Source: Ianthella basta (taxonomy: Eukaryota; Porifera; Demospongiae; Verongiida; Ianthellidae). Taken from it: a stretch of 64,000 nt of DNA. Location of the stretch: assembly GCA_964019415.1 (NCBI GenBank), contig OZ025888.1:3668536-3732535 (forward strand), written 5' to 3'. The notes under the pieces are model-generated. The model was not told where the DNA came from. It made no database searches and saw nothing but the letters and a program-made list of their open reading frames with translations. Shown in pieces: positions 21,036 through 34,469 of the stretch (position 1 is the stretch's first letter; each line of letters begins with the position of its first letter). The position numbers and the translations under genes were made by a program.

Positions 21036-23344
21036 CTAGTAGGTGATGGTTGCATACTCGCTCCTCTCCACCTTCATCAGATCCAGCTCCTGATAGTGCT
21101 TGTTGTGTCCCTCTGTGTCCTGCTTGTCTATCTCCTCGTAGACCCCTGCACCAAGAGGTGTGCTCTTCTTCCCTTCATCCACAACCTCATAGGGATCGGT
21201 TCCAGGAGGAGGTGGCTTGGGGGAGTGGTCCAGTACCCTCCTGTGATTGGCTCTTACCAACATCACCACACCAGCAGTGAATGTGGCTATGCCCACAAGA
21301 AACATTAGTACACCAATGGATGTTGGCAGCATTGTTGATGAAGTACATGTGCTTGTACCTATTAATAGAAGTAATAATGGAGATGTGTTTCACATAAGAT
21401 GTTAGATATATTCATGTTGTTGGCAGTAGCAACCTGGTCAAGCATGCTATCCCTGAAGACTGCATATTTGTCCTAACCTTGCTGTCCACCTTGTGTGGAG
21501 GATGACAAGTCAGTCATTGCAGTTGCGGTAGCCACTGTTGTTGCAGCTGGTGTTCCTCTGCTACCTACAGTTGTTGGTGTAAACTGTGCTTGTGGTTGGC
21601 AATAGTTATATCACTTTATAGTACTAATGACAATGAAACTACTATTATACTTTTATGAACCCTTAGAGCTAGTCCACGTCATTCATAGTCAGAAACACTG
21701 TGCTATACCTGAAGATTGCATATTTGTCCAAACTTGTGTTCCACTTCGTGTGGGGGATGACAAGTCAGTCATTGCTGTTGTTGTAGTAGCCACAGTTGTT
21801 GGAGCTGGTGTTCCTCTGCTAACTACAGCTGCAGTCGCTGGTGTAATCATCATTGTGTTTGTGGTTGGTAATAATTGTAGCACAATTACTGACAATGAAA
21901 TTACTATATTACTTTTATGAATCCAAAGATCTAGTCCTCATCATTTACAGTCAGAAACACTCTGATTTTCCCGCTTACATTTATAGACAAACAATGCCCA
22001 CTTCACCCACATTGACAATTTCCACAACAATATAAAAGGAAACACTACATTTCCAATGTGCACCTCCTACCTTCCCTGCATTGTCCATCTGGTGTAAGAC
22101 ATCTCACTGCTGGCTGTTGACTGATGTTGTGTCCACTAACTGCCCACACCTTCACTCTGTAGAGCTGGCCTACTCCTCCAAAACATGATACATTCCTTGC
22201 TACTCGTCCAATTCCTCCACTATTAGCACTGATACTCGTGTACTTCTCTACAAATGTGATGTTTCGTACACTACACTCAAACTCTACAATATATCTCTCC
22301 CCTTGGCTGCCATCTGGTGATGTGAAGGTCCACATAGTGTTCTGGACACTTACATGGGGCATTGTTGGAGTGGCTAGAAGAATAGATTTCCACATAATCA
22401 GTAGAAAACGTGCAATCCATTATAGCTATATTGAAATTAGAGTGTGTTTGGGTAAATGTTGATAGCATTAACTTGCTTACTTGAATTCCTTAAATAAACT
22501 GAGAAGTAGGTCTTTGTTGACTGAAAGCAATAATAGAATTCATTTCTAGTGTAACTGTTCAGCTCACTTGTGACAGTGTTACTACCACCTCGACTTGATG
22601 CAATTAGTCTTGAATTTGCATCATAGTATATTAGTCCTTGTCCGTGATCCCCCTTTATAGTGCAGTTGATCCGCTTTTGCCCATCCTTCCTTGTAACCTG
22701 TTGTGCATCAGTGATAAGGGCATGGTTGAGGAGGAGAGAGGTTGATGTGAGGAGAAATGGATCAGGGCTATCTGCAGAATGTGGACAGTCATACAGTAGA
22801 ACAACACAGAAAATAGCCTATACTATGTAAGTATTCTAATGAACTCACTAACCAGTCACAGTCAATTGTAGTGTACGACCTCTCATTGTTTGTTCATTGT
22901 GGTACTTCACATCACAGTAGTATGTCCCTCCCAAATCCTGGGAAGTGACATCCACCAATAGAGTGTCATCCACTGCTCTGTAGTAGGGGGTTCCCTTATG
23001 TATCTCTTGTACCATACACCCCATTTGAGGGCACTTGTGGTACCACTTGTAGCTGATCACCTCACTCCCCTCAGGTAGTCCTGTCACATCACAGGTCAGA
23101 AGAACTCTTGTTCCCGGTGTGAAGCTGTCTCTATGGCGTGTATTTATTGACTCAATGTCCAATTCACCGCTAGCATTGTAAGCCCTGATCTTCACCATAA
23201 CAGCAGCCTCTCCTGTGAGTCATGTGGATGGTACCACACAAGAGCTCCTCAACTCCCTCTATCCCTAGCAATCATTCCTAAGCCCCTCCTACCTGTTTGG
23301 AGACTGGCTGTGATGAGTCCCAGGAGAACCAACAGCAGTTTCAT
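21036..23344 (-). CDS. S3: short-tail receptor, intact, divergent Ig1 loop
   Basis: Exons: signal peptide 23293-23344 (MKLLLVLLGLITASLQT); Ig1 22853-23212; Ig2 22481-22771; FN3 22071-22373; short stalk 21478-21564 (acceptor ctgtag|gtagc); TM+tail 21036-21358. The total is 1416 nt, 471 residues, all phase 1. Ig1 carries a longer cysteine loop (KCPQMGCMVQEI) between YKWY and GTPYYR and a YYCDVKYHN strand, shared only with L3. The tail has PPPPGTDPYEVV, VYEEI, HYQEL and SEYATITY. A second, degraded stalk-like segment lies at about 21740-21880 without usable splice sites. The intron between Ig1 and the signal peptide is 80 nt. Confidence 0.8.
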
Positions 23345-23805
23345 CTTTAGAATCCTGTAAATGCACTGAAATGGACTGGGGGAGAGGGGCAATCACTACA
23401 TCCAGCTGGCACTACTTACGTATGTATAGAGTACATTCATGATTAAAGCACTTTGCTAAAGCTCTGAAGGACTTCTATAGACAGACCACATCAATGGAAA
23501 CTGCTACCTAATTGTTATGGCTGCAGAGGCCACATGCAAACATGGCACACATCATATACGCCCCAGAAGCCCTCAAGTGGTTCCCAATCAGTATCCTCCA
23601 TTAGCCATCACTACCAGACCAGCACCTTTAGTAAGACTCTGATTCACGCACACTGCATGTGTTATTGTCCAGCAACCAATGGTATTACTGAAATACTGGA
23701 AGAGAATGCACATTAGGAAGAGTGCTAATTGGGAGCCATGAGGGTTCTGGAGTGCAATGTGTGCGTGCATGTTTGCAAGACTTAGTGACTTACTCACTCA
23801 CTCAC
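23345..23805. other. Receptor 5' flank
   Basis: Conserved upstream flank (also beside S1, S2, S4), rich in 'ccagaagcc', 'ttcccaatcag' and related strings. No gene is seen. Confidence 0.4.
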
Positions 23806-24345
23806 TTGCTGTACAGTCATCCACTGCAGTTGCTCTGTAGTAGGGTGTTCCATCTTCTATCTCACACCTCACTTGAGTGCAGTTGTGGTACCACTTGTAG
23901 CTGATCACCTCACTTTCCTCAGGTAGTCCTGTCACATCACAGGTCAGAAGAACTCTTATTCCCAGTGTGAAGCTGTCATCATTGACTGCTCTTCCTGACT
24001 CAGTGTAGAGTTTGGCACTAGCATTGTACATAAGCCCTGACTGACACCTTAACAACTGCCTCTCGTGTGAGTCATGTGGATGGTACCGCAAATTTACTCC
24101 TCGGCTCCATCCTATGTCTAGCCTATCACTCCCCCTGTCTGTTTGGAGACTAGCTTTGATGAATCCCAGTGGTAACACCAGTATATTCCTTTACTGCCAG
24201 AACACTCTTAAATTTAACACTGGGTTATTAACTGCCTTCTTACTGATAGCACTACTGTGGTACAGAAATAGGTGGGCAAAAGTGGAGACTAGCTGTGATG
24301 AGTCCCAGGGGAATCATCAGAGTCGACTTGCATTTGTTCCTTCAT
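23806..24345 (-). pseudogene. Receptor 5'-end relic (signal peptide + Ig1) between S3 and L3
   Basis: The Ig1 fragment at 23806-24010 reads DDSFTLGIRVLLTCDVTGLP, EESEVISYKWYHNC and GTPYYRATAVDD, then stops before the YYC strand. The start of Ig1 is shifted in frame (extra bases at 24025-24035). Two degraded signal-peptide copies follow at about 24140-24180 and 24280-24345. Confidence 0.7.
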
Positions 24346-25081
24346 TGTTAGTACCAACTTAGTTGAACACTGGACTATTGTCCTCCCGCATGTGCTAGCG
24401 CTATTGTGGTGCACAAACAGACTGTGGGTGTGGATACTGTCCTTGCTGCAATTTGCTTCCAAAGATGATGGAAAGCAACTACACCTGCATGCAATATCTT
24501 TTGTGTTTGTATGTGTGCATCAATAATGCTTCATAACTTTCTAGTGTAAAATCTCTTCATTGTTCCCATATCACAAACCTATAGCTAAGTGTTGCTTAGT
24601 AAAGACTTGGCTATCTCACACTCTGGTGTGATGGAATTTCACCCTAGTTTTCACTGAGCACATACAATGGCTATGGTAGCTATATATATGAAATTGTATC
24701 ATTACCATGACAATGGAAGCATATTCTGTACAATATCATACTATACTGTTAATGGTGTTGAATTTCTCTCATAGTTTCATTGAATTATAGCTTTGTCATG
24801 CACTGGGTCTGAGGGAATGTCAGACCTGTAGCTATTGGCTGGAGATGAACAAATGTATGTTTGGCTTTCTTAAGGAATTCATGTAGTACAGCAATTAGTT
24901 AAATCTAAACAGAGCATTTCAGCCATAAAGGCCAACGAGTGTTGGAATGCCCTGTTCTGATTCAAGCTCACCTTCATCATTTGATTATCACAAGGAGTAG
25001 CCGGCTGAGACAATAATATTGTATGAGTTAATTAGCACACATGTTCTGATTACTGAAAACTATACTGCTAAAAGAGTGAAG
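24346..25081. other. Conserved 3' flank of L3
   Basis: Matches 4980-5862 and 38240-39103 in order. No gene is seen. Confidence 0.5.
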
Positions 25082-27740
25082 TCACTTTTTCTTCTTATGA
25101 CTCTTATCCACAACTGCATAGAGTATGTCAGCATTCAGAGCCTTGCTGTCTCCTTCAATCTGCTGTGTAGACTCACTGTCTACCTTTGGCTTGATCTTGA
25201 CCTGTACCAAATTATCACTCTCCTCTTCCCTTTCCACACCCCCACTCTCCACCACTCCCTCCCCTCTATCTGTCAACTTGCCTTTCTTCTTCATTGGCAT
25301 GGCATACAGATCTTCTTTGCTTGTGACAGTTTCTTTCTTCTTCTCTGCCCCTTTCCTCTGGCTCTTGTCCACAACTGCATACAGATCCCCAATGTTGGTC
25401 ACACTGACTGGAGTGGAGGATTCTATTGGTGCTTGTTTCATTGCAGTCTTGATCTGTGACATGTTATCAGCATCTTCACATGGATCATAACCATCAACAA
25501 TGGAACCTGTAGCTTCATTCATGTCAACATCCACATAGTCTGCACCTATACGTTTCTCTTCCACCTCATTTTCTTGCTTAGCCACCAATGCACTGTTGTA
25601 GTATAGATTGTCTTCCATCTTTGAGCCACCTTTCTGCTTATAAGTTACCTTCCTCCTCACCACCACCACCACCACCACCACCACCACCACCACCACCACC
25701 ACCACCAAGATTATGGTCACCAGGGTTAACACTGAAAGAAGGAGGAGTATGCCTACACTAATCCCCACTCCTAAGAATGTGCCACTTGCTGCACCTACAG
25801 AGAAAGAAGGCATGACGCCCAGCTTTAGGGTACATTGATTGCATGCATGGTGACTCTGATTGTGGTACAGGAAGCCAGGCCTGTATGAATGAACACAGCA
25901 ACCTGATAGTCAGACTGATTCATTCATGTGTGCCTTAAGTTAATGCACGAACAAAATTTGTAGTTAGGTACTTGCCATCATGCTCAAGAGTACTACTTGT
26001 TGACACAGTATTTGTTGCAATTGGACTCCATGTGCTGTGTAATGTTGTTTGTGTGTGTCCATCTGTATTATAGTATCTTTCATGTATTGTTAATGCACAG
26101 CTACATCTTGTAGTACCACTATTTACTTCTGATACACCTATGTACCAACCCTCAAACTACATGTATTGATACTAACCTTGTGGTCCAGGTGGACTGGAAG
26201 GTGAAACGTCGGTCATTGATGATGTATTAGCCACTGTTGCTGGAGTTGGAGTTCCTCTGCTAACTATAGTTGTTGGTGCAAACACCACTGGGTTTGTAGT
26301 AGTTGATCAATCTGAAGCACATGGTGATGATCAACCAGTGATGTATACTTAAATTCACATAATTAAAACAATTCTTACTTTGCTAATGTTCATCATTACC
26401 TTAATACATATTAAAATACGTAGAAACATGGAACCACAGGAACACTGCGTGTCCCTGAGTGCCTCCTACCTTCCCTGCATTGCCCATCTGGTGTAAGACA
26501 TCTCGCTGCTGGCTGTTGACTGATGTTGTGTCCACTAACTGACCACACCTTCACTCTGTAGAGCTGGCCTAGTCCTCCAAACATGACACATTTCTTGGTA
26601 CTTGCCTAGTACCTCCACCATTAGCACTGACACTATTTCTACACAGGTGATGTTTCGTACTCTGCACTCAAACTCTACAATATATCTCTCCACTTGGCTG
26701 CCATCTGGTGATGTGAAGGCCCACATAGTGTTTTGGATACTTACATGGGGCATTAGCAGAGTGGCTATAAAAATGGATTTACGCATAATCAGTAGAAAAG
26801 TGCGTATAGCTATCGAAACTACAGTGTGTTGGTAAGTGTTGATAGCATCAACTTGCTTACTTGAACTCTTCAGGTAAACTGAGAAGTAGGTCTTTGTTGA
26901 CTGAAAGCAGTAATAGAGTCCATTTCTAGTATAACTGTTCAGCTAACTTGTGACAGTGTTACTACCACCTCGACTTGATGCAATTAGTCTTGAATTTGCA
27001 TCATAGTATATTAGTCCTTGTCCGTGATCCCTCCTTATAGTGCAGTTGACCCACTTTTGCATATCCTTCCCTGTTACCTGGTGATCATCAGTGATGAGGG
27101 CATTGTTGAGTAGGAGGGAGGTTGATGTGAAGAGGAATGGACCAGGACTATCTGCAGAATGTGGACAGTCATACAGTAGAACAACACAGAAAGTAGCCTA
27201 TACTATGTAAGTATTCTAATGAACTTACTAACCAGTCACAGTCAATTGTAGTGTATGACCTCTCATTGTTTGTTCATTGTGGTACTTCACATCACAGTGG
27301 TATTTCCCTCCCAAATCCTGGGAAGTGACATCCACCAATAGAGTGTCATCCACTGCTCTGTAGTAGGGGGTTCCCTCTTGTATCTCTTGTACCATACACC
27401 CCATTTGAGGGCACTTGTGGTACCACTTGTAGCTGATCACCTCACTCCCCTCAGGTAGTCCTGTCACATCACAGGTCAGAAGAACTCTTGTTCCCAGTGT
27501 GAAGCTGTCAATACTGATTGTTCTTCCTGACTCAGTGTAGAGTTTTCCACTAGCATTGTAAGCCCTGATCTTCACCATAACAGCTGCCTCTCCTGTGAGT
27601 CATGTGGATGGTATCACATAATAGCTTCTCCATCTATTGCAATCGCTCCTAAGCCCCAACACCCCACATACTGTTTATATATATAGTTTGGAGACTGGCT
27701 GTGATGAGTCAACCAATGGTACATATCTTCATAGCGAGAA
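25082..27740 (-). pseudogene. L3: long-tail receptor pseudogene
   Basis: Recognisable exons: signal peptide about 27690-27740 (in-frame TGA after MKICTIG); Ig1 27233-27592 (open, S3-like KCPQMGC loop); Ig2 26861-27151 with TAG at 26943-26945; FN3 26470-26764, 8 nt short through two deletions (near 26580 and 26633); stalk exons about 26180-26310 (first codon TGA) and about 25975-26065 (GC donor); TM+tail 25082-25794, still fully open. The tail keeps DYVDVDM, DLYAVV, DLYAMP and LYAVV. The TM helix contains an unbroken run of about 17 valines encoded by a CAC/GTG-type microsatellite. Independent lesions in four exons make this a real pseudogene. Confidence 0.85.
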
Positions 27741-29261
27741 CGCTCTGAAGTTGAACACTGGGTTTATTGACTGCCCTACTGTAGTACAGAAATGGATGGT
27801 GTGACCAACACTATGAAATTGGGTACCATTTGCAGGCTTCTGTTATGTGTGCCCAAGGGCTTCTGAAATCACAGTAGCCAACTGTGTCTACTACAACTAC
27901 TAACACTGTACCTTATGGAAAAACTTATCTCTATAACTATGGCAAATAACTATGTGGATGTCCAAACCGTTAGCAAATTGCACTAACTGTTAATGCTACC
28001 TGTGGAGACTGGCTGCGTTGAGTCCCAAGAGAACCATCATCACCTGTTCCTTCATTGCTAAAACTCATTTGAACATTTAACTATTGTCCTCCTGTATGTG
28101 CTAGTGCTATTGTGGTACATAGATTGACTGTCAAGTTGCTTCCGAAGGTAATGGAAATCAACAACAAGCACCTGCATGCAGTAATTATCCTTTGCATTTG
28201 TATGTGTGTGCAGGAAAAATAGAACTATTCATGAAGCAGTAGTGTCTATACAATTGTGCAGTTTCCCTGTACAATTATATGAACTTCTCCCACCTCATAT
28301 CCTTGTTTACCTATATTAATTTTACATGCAACCACTGCTACATCCTATAGAGTTAATAACTGATCTATGCTTCATGAACTTATAGTGTAAAATCTCTTTG
28401 TTTTCCTGAACCACAAAACCTAAGAGTTGCTTAGAAAAACTCTTACCATTTTCACAGTCTGGTGTGACAAAATTTTCACCATTAGTTTTCACAAAGCCCA
28501 TACACTGGCTATGGAATACGAATTTGTATGGTTACCATGACAACAGAACATAAATCTATACTAAAATGCACTGCTACTGGTGGTGAACTTCTCTCATAGC
28601 TTCGGCGCATAATATTAAATTTTGTGTACAGTGAGTGCAGCCGTTTAAGGGTTATCAGTTTGCAGTGAAGCCACTACAGCTCCATATAATTAGAGTCATT
28701 ATGGCAGCAGTGGTGCATTTGCTTAGTATATACTGTACTACAACTTGCAATGCACTGAGCCTTACGGAAATGTCAGACCAGTAGCTACGTGCAGTATATG
28801 GGATGGAGATGGATACATTAATTACACGTTTCAGTGTACTAGACCTGAGGAATGTTGGACAGTTGTGGATAAATACATTTGAAATAGTGCATGGATCAAA
28901 TTCCTGAACACTTCATATTGTGCCTCAATAATCAAATGGGATATTTCAATCATGCGGAGGCCTTCTTCAGCTAACGCTGACTGCTGATCATGTGTCCATG
29001 CATAATAAATAATCTACTGCACAAATTGCACAAGAACCAAATGTTCATTTACCCAAATTACAAGTAAAGTCTACATATTAATGAGTATCTACAACACCAT
29101 GGACTGTATTGCACATGACTGAAATCACACTCTGAGTCATGAGTTAGTTGAACACCACACTAAGTAACTGACTGACAGAGATAAATTGTATGTCATTGAT
29201 TACAGTAATTGCACACATGTTCTGGTTACAGAAATAATATTATACTGTTATGGAAGTGTAG
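27741..29261. other. Flank between L3 and L4 with signal-peptide relic
   Basis: A signal-peptide-like relic on the minus strand lies at about 28005-28060 (MKEQVMMVLLGLNAASL). The conserved L 3'-flank block recurs at 28667-28780. No S gene lies here, which breaks the S-L alternation and suggests loss of an S copy. Confidence 0.5.
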
Positions 29262-31878
29262 TCACTTTCTCTTCTTTTGACTCTTATCTACAACTGCATA
29301 GAGCATCTCAACATTCAGAACCTTGCTGTCTCCTTCAATCTGCTGTACAGACTCACTGTCTACCTTTGGCTTATACATGACCCCTACCAAAGTATTGTTC
29401 TCCTCTTCCCTTTCCACACCTCCACTCTCCACCACTCCCTCCCCTCTCTCTGTCAACTTGCCTTTCTTCTTCACTGGCATGGCATACAGACCTTCTTTGC
29501 TTGTGGCAGTTTCTTTCTCCTTCTTGGACCCTTTCTTCTGGCTCTTGTCCACAACTGCATACACATCCCCAATGTTGGTCACAGTGACTGGAGTGGAGGA
29601 ATCTTTTGGTGCTTGTTTCATTGCAGTTTTTATCTGTGCCCTACGATTGACATCTTCATATGGATTAAAGCCATCAACAATAGAGCTTTTGTCAGCATCT
29701 TCATGTTTCTCAACCAGCTCATTATCTTGCAAAGCTGTCAACTCATTGCTGTATGATGGAGTATCTTCCACCTTTGAGTCACCTTTCTGCTTATAAGTCA
29801 CCTTCCTCCTCACCACCACCACTACCAAGACTATGGCCACCAGAGTCAACGCTGACACGAGGAGCGCTCCTACACCAACCCCCACACCAATGGACGTGAC
29901 ACTTGCTGCACCTACACATTTATGTATGGGAAGGAAGACATGAGACCCAGGTTGGGGCTACATGGATTGCATTGTGGTATATACAGGATTCGAAACAAGA
30001 CCTGCATGAATGTATGTAGTAAAAGATGCAACAGAATGAGAGTGGCATACTGCCAATCAAACTGATTTCAGCTTCAATATTATGGTAAGGCTCTTACCGT
30101 CACCCTTATGAGAAACATGTGAAGTACTACTTGGTGACACTGAAGTGTTTGTTGTCATCGGATTACTTGTGCTGCTTAGCATTGTCTGTGTTGGAATCAT
30201 CACTTGGGTTATCAATGTGTGTCCATCTGTATTATTAAATTATGTATGACATGTATTGTAGTAACACTACTTCTGATATACATTATATCAATCAACATGT
30301 TATGTACATCATATTGATACTAACCTTGTGGTCCAGGTGGATTGGAATGTGATTTGTTAGTTATTGCTGATGTACTAGCTACTGTTGTTGGAGTTGAAGT
30401 TCCTCTGCTACCTTCAGTTGTTGGTGTAATCATCACTGTGTTTGTGGTTGGTCCACCTAGTGAACATATATAATGCAGGCACAATCTAACTCAAAATCAA
30501 TCAGTGACACTTAGAGCTTACACTTTATCAACCCTGCTGAACATGCACACTTTGGATATTACAGTAATAGATGGAAATACTATGTGCTTGTTTGAAATTC
30601 CTGGTGCATCTTACCTTTCCTGCATTGTCCATCTGGTATAAGACATCTTACTGCTGGCTGTCGACTGATGTTGTGTCCACTAACTGCCCACACCTTCACT
30701 CTGTAGAGCTGGCCTAGTCCTCCAAAACATGAGGTTTCTTTTGCTACTTGTCTAGTTCCTCCACTATTGGCATCGACACTCGTGTACTTTTCTACAAATG
30801 TGATGTTTCGTACACTACACTCAAACTCTGCAATATATCTCTCCACGTGGCTGCCATCTGGTGATGTGAAGCTCCACATAGTGTTCTGGACACTTATTTT
30901 CGGAGTTGCTAGCATGGCTATATTATAGAAGAAAAGATTTACACTTAATTGGTAGTAACAGATCAATCCTACATATGTCTGTATAGTATAATGTGAGTGT
31001 GTTTGCACGAGTGAGTGCAACAGTGTCCACTCGCTTACTTGAGTTCTTCAAGTAAACTGAGCAGTAAGTCTTTGTTGCTTGTCTGAAGCAATAATAGAGT
31101 CCATTTCTAGTGTAACTGTTCAGCACACTTTTGGCAGTGTTACTGCCACTTGGACTTGATCCAATAAGTTTTTGATTTGCTTCATAGTATATTTGTGGTG
31201 GTCCGTGATCCCCCCTTATGGTGCAGTTGATCCACTGTTCCCCATCCTTCCCTGTTACCTGTTGTTCATCAGTGATGAGGGCATTGTTGAGGAGGAGGGA
31301 AGTTGACGTGAAGAGGAATGGGCGAGGACTATCTGCAGAATGTACAGACATAATAGAACATCATAGAGTCAAATGCTATTCAGCTTCCTATGTATAGGTC
31401 TATATAGCCAATGAACCTGCTACATTGATTACTGTTGATGTAGACGGTCTCCTTCTTTGTTTATTGCCATAGTCAGCTTCACAATAGTACCTCCCTCTCA
31501 TATCATGGGAAGTGACATCCACCAATAGAGTGTCATCCACTGCTCTGTAGTAGGGGGTTCCCTCTTGTATCTCACACATTGGTTGAGTGCAGTCATGGTA
31601 CCACTTGTAGCTGATCACCTCACTCCCCTCAGGTAGTCCTGTCACATCACAGGTCAGAAGGCCAATACTGATTGTACTTCCTGACTCAGTGTAAAATTTT
31701 CCACTAGCATTGTAAGCTCTGATCTTCACCACTACAGCAGCATCTCCTGTGAGTCATTTAGATGGTACCACACAATAACTCCTCAACTCTCTCTATCCCT
31801 AGCAATCACTCCTAAGTCCCTCCTACCTGTTTGGAGACTGGCTGTGATGAGTCCAAGCAGAACCAACAGCACTTTCAT
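29262..31878 (-). CDS. L4: long-tail receptor, intact with in-frame deletion in Ig1
   Basis: Exons: signal peptide 31827-31878 (an in-frame upstream ATG at 31894-31896 would add MASDLT); Ig1 31417-31746; Ig2 31039-31332; FN3 30615-30917; stalks 30325-30456 and 30098-30226; TM+tail 29262-29911. The total is 1890 nt, 629 residues. Ig1 lacks about 8 residues (the SFTLGTRV stretch) before LLTCDV, without frame loss; whether the fold tolerates this is unclear. Ectodomain group matches S4, S5 and L6 (LATPKISVQN at the FN3 start). Tail: PSYSNEL, NPYEDV, DVYAVV, GLYAMP, LYAVV; the DYAYADM site of other L tails is deleted. Confidence 0.8.
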
Positions 31879-31899
31879 TGTTAGATCACTTGCCATACA

Positions 31900-32537
31900 G
31901 TTGAACACTAGAATCTCCTCTGATGGTGCTACTGTACTTGTGGTACTGAATGGGACTGTGGAGAAGACACTAATTGGTAGCCACTTGGGGGGATTCTGGC
32001 TGTAATGTGCATGTGTCCATGTTTGCTAATGGCTTTGGAAGTCTTATAAGTAACAGCAGTATACAAGTGTTTACTAACATGGTCTGCAGAATTGGTCTAT
32101 ATATATGACTCTGCTTGATAGTGCAAGCCATTTGCAAACTGCACTGTTTATCAGTATTTTCCTAATGTCTCTAATGTTGGCCTGTACATAATTATACATA
32201 TTGCCATAAAACTCTTATGTGAGCTTTCTGTTACAGTTATAATATGCCTGTGCCACTAGTGAAGTGGGCTGTGACTGTTTGAACATAAAATGCAGCAGAA
32301 GAGAGATTGCATGCCAGCTGTGGATGATAGCCAGTAGAACCATGAGCATGCACTTTTATTGTTAGAACTTTCTGAAGTGTATAGCACTGGGATGTTGTCC
32401 TCTCAGCTGCAAAATTATGATTAAGACATAAACCCTTTGAGGGCTTCTTGACTGTAATGTGTGCCCAAGTTTTCATAGTGCTTCTAGAGTGATAGCAACG
32501 AGAAATACTGTGCACATACTAGTATAATTACAATTTC

Positions 32538-32538
<1 letters not shown>
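31900..32538. other. 5' flank of L4, duplicated upstream of L6
   Basis: Closely similar to 54780-55410, including a degraded signal-peptide copy (ATG changed to ATA) at about 32325-32366. Contains no gene. Confidence 0.5.

Positions 32539-32578
<40 letters not shown>
32539..32578. repeat. (GT)n microsatellite
   Basis: Pure GT run at the boundary between the L4 5' flank and the MCM-like copy A. Confidence 0.95.
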
Positions 32579-32579
<1 letters not shown>

Positions 32580-32863
32580 CTCATACACTATCTGGGCACT
32601 GAGAAACGCAGCAAGTTTTTCATCATACAGCAGTTAAACACATTCACTGTAACACGTTTTTTCCAAGCAGTATCATAGTGTACATGTAATGTCATTGCTA
32701 GTCTCTGTAGGTTATAGCTATCATACACCATTGTTGTTGAGGTCAGGACTAACTGATGTGCCATGTGTTCCACAGCATGCTGAGCATCACCTGTTTTAAA
32801 CTCAACACCATTTCTTTTGCTCTGTACTGTTGTTGAGTAAATGAAATGTGAATTTAAAAAAAA

Positions 32864-32865
<2 letters not shown>

Positions 32866-32921
<56 letters not shown>
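32866..32921. repeat. (GT)n microsatellite in an MCM-like intron
   Basis: GT run preceded by a poly-A stretch. The equivalent repeat occurs at 40824-41057 + 43613-43628 in copy B and at 56743-56855 in copy C, so it is ancestral to the duplication. Confidence 0.95.
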
Positions 32922-32926
<5 letters not shown>

Positions 32927-32929
32927 AAT

Positions 32930-34436
32930 GAGTGGGTGTTCATATACCTCCAGTCCAATGTATGATCCTGCATTATCTGACTTAAAGTGAGGGGAAGGAG
33001 AGATATTTAGCACAGAGTATCCTGTGAACAGAGCAAGAGCAGTGTCAACGTCAACTACTTGTCATGCATAATTTACCAAGTGCACACCAAATCTGTCCAC
33101 CAGGGACTCCTCATACAGCAGGATGGCCATCACAGCATCCCTTGCAGTCACCTGTGGGCACAGGTACAGAGATCATCTGATGAATACGTACACTGTATGC
33201 ATGTGGAGCATTAAGTCATCAAATTTGCTGGAGACAAGGCACCATGCAATACCCTAGTGTAGTGGTGACTGGCCCAGATCTGTGCACTGCAGAGTGCATG
33301 CTGATATCACTAATTCACGCACAGTATACTCATACAGTCCACATAGGTAATAGCAAGTAGTTCAGCTCACCCACCTCATTTCTCAGGCTCAGTATGGCAT
33401 GTGCTTTAGCCAAATTGTTGCTATACACAATGACAGGAGAACATACAGACTGTACTGTATCTTGTTAAAGGGTATCCAACAGGTACAGTAATACTGAAGA
33501 GTAAACAATGTATGCAGATAGAACATAGCTAGACATTCGTTTACTCTTGTAGACATCTGCACTGAAGGCAGGCCTCACATTCCGAGAATACTCCAACAAC
33601 TACAACAACAAGCAAAATGAACAATACAATCTGTATTGATATACAGTTGTACATTGTTATACAGTGTCTGTTAATTGTTCTGTTTAACATTTCCACATGT
33701 CATTGAACAGAAGTAGAAGTCTTACTGTAGATCTATTTATAGCATTACTTGCAGGTGCAGTATAGCTAGGACACCATGCATGTGTGTATGTACGTACCTT
33801 GATAAAATCCTCTTTATCAATGGGTGGCTCCTTGGGCTTGCCCATGGCATTGCAGAGGAAGTGGTCAATGAGTTCTTGCTTTGCATACTCATTGGTGTCA
33901 CCTATTTGTGTCTGCATCACCAGCGTGAAGCCGCTGCCAGTGTAGGAGAAGAGGCCAGGGAGCTAGTTAGTGAAGAGCTGGTAGACTCATACAAGCCACT
34001 ATAGTACATGTACATAAACGTGAGTGCAACGTCACATAAACAGAGTTGAATACTGGCACCCTTACCTTGCAAACACCATTTGCAGGCATGTAATGTGCAA
34101 CTTGCATGTGAAGTGGATGACAGAACTCACTCAGCCAGTGCATTTGAAATTGCAGTCTTCTCCTAATGGGGGGGGATGGGCAAAATACATTATAATACTT
34201 TGCACAACACAGCACCTCAATCACACAGGACATCACAGATCAGTTCTTGCCATGCTACTTTACACCTACATGTAGTGAATGTTGTTTGAGTGGTTCCACT
34301 TCAGCTTTGGTAGCCATCTTCTTGCCTTGGTCGACACATGCCCACACCATACACTCCAGTGGCCATGAGGTGGGGCCTAGAGCCTCTCCTTGGCTTTTAG
34401 AAGGCACATCCAGCACAACCTGCCTACCCTCAAGAG
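32930..34436 (-). pseudogene. MCMDC2-like 3'-half fragment, copy A
   Basis: Exon-like segments in transcription order: about 34270-34436 (LEGRQVVLDVPSKSQGE, then WPLECMVWACVD); about 33798-33985 (GSGFTLVMQTQIGDTNEY, then LIDHFLCNAMGKP); about 33553-33597 (LEYSRNVRPAFSADVYK); about 33371-33420 (NLAKAHAILSLRNEV); about 33078-33157 (ARDAVMAILLYEESL); and about 32943-33020 (SPHFKSDNAGSYIGLEV). From memory of the family, the AHAxLxLRN, DAxxAxLLxExSL and WPxxCxxWxxVD blocks follow the order of the C-terminal half of MCMDC2, an ATPase-degenerate MCM relative linked to meiotic recombination. The second segment has a 4-nt deletion relative to copy B, and no N-terminal half exists, so this is a fragment. 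Confidence 0.6.
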
Positions 34437-34469
34437 CTGTATGATGGGACCAACCAACAAACATGCATG

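Noticed and set aside
32930-34436. Assignment of the MCM-like fragments to MCM8 or MCM9
   Set aside because: The combination of AHAxLxLRN with DAxxAxLLxExSL and the WPxxCxxWxxVD block fits my memory of MCMDC2 better. No Walker A region is present to test.
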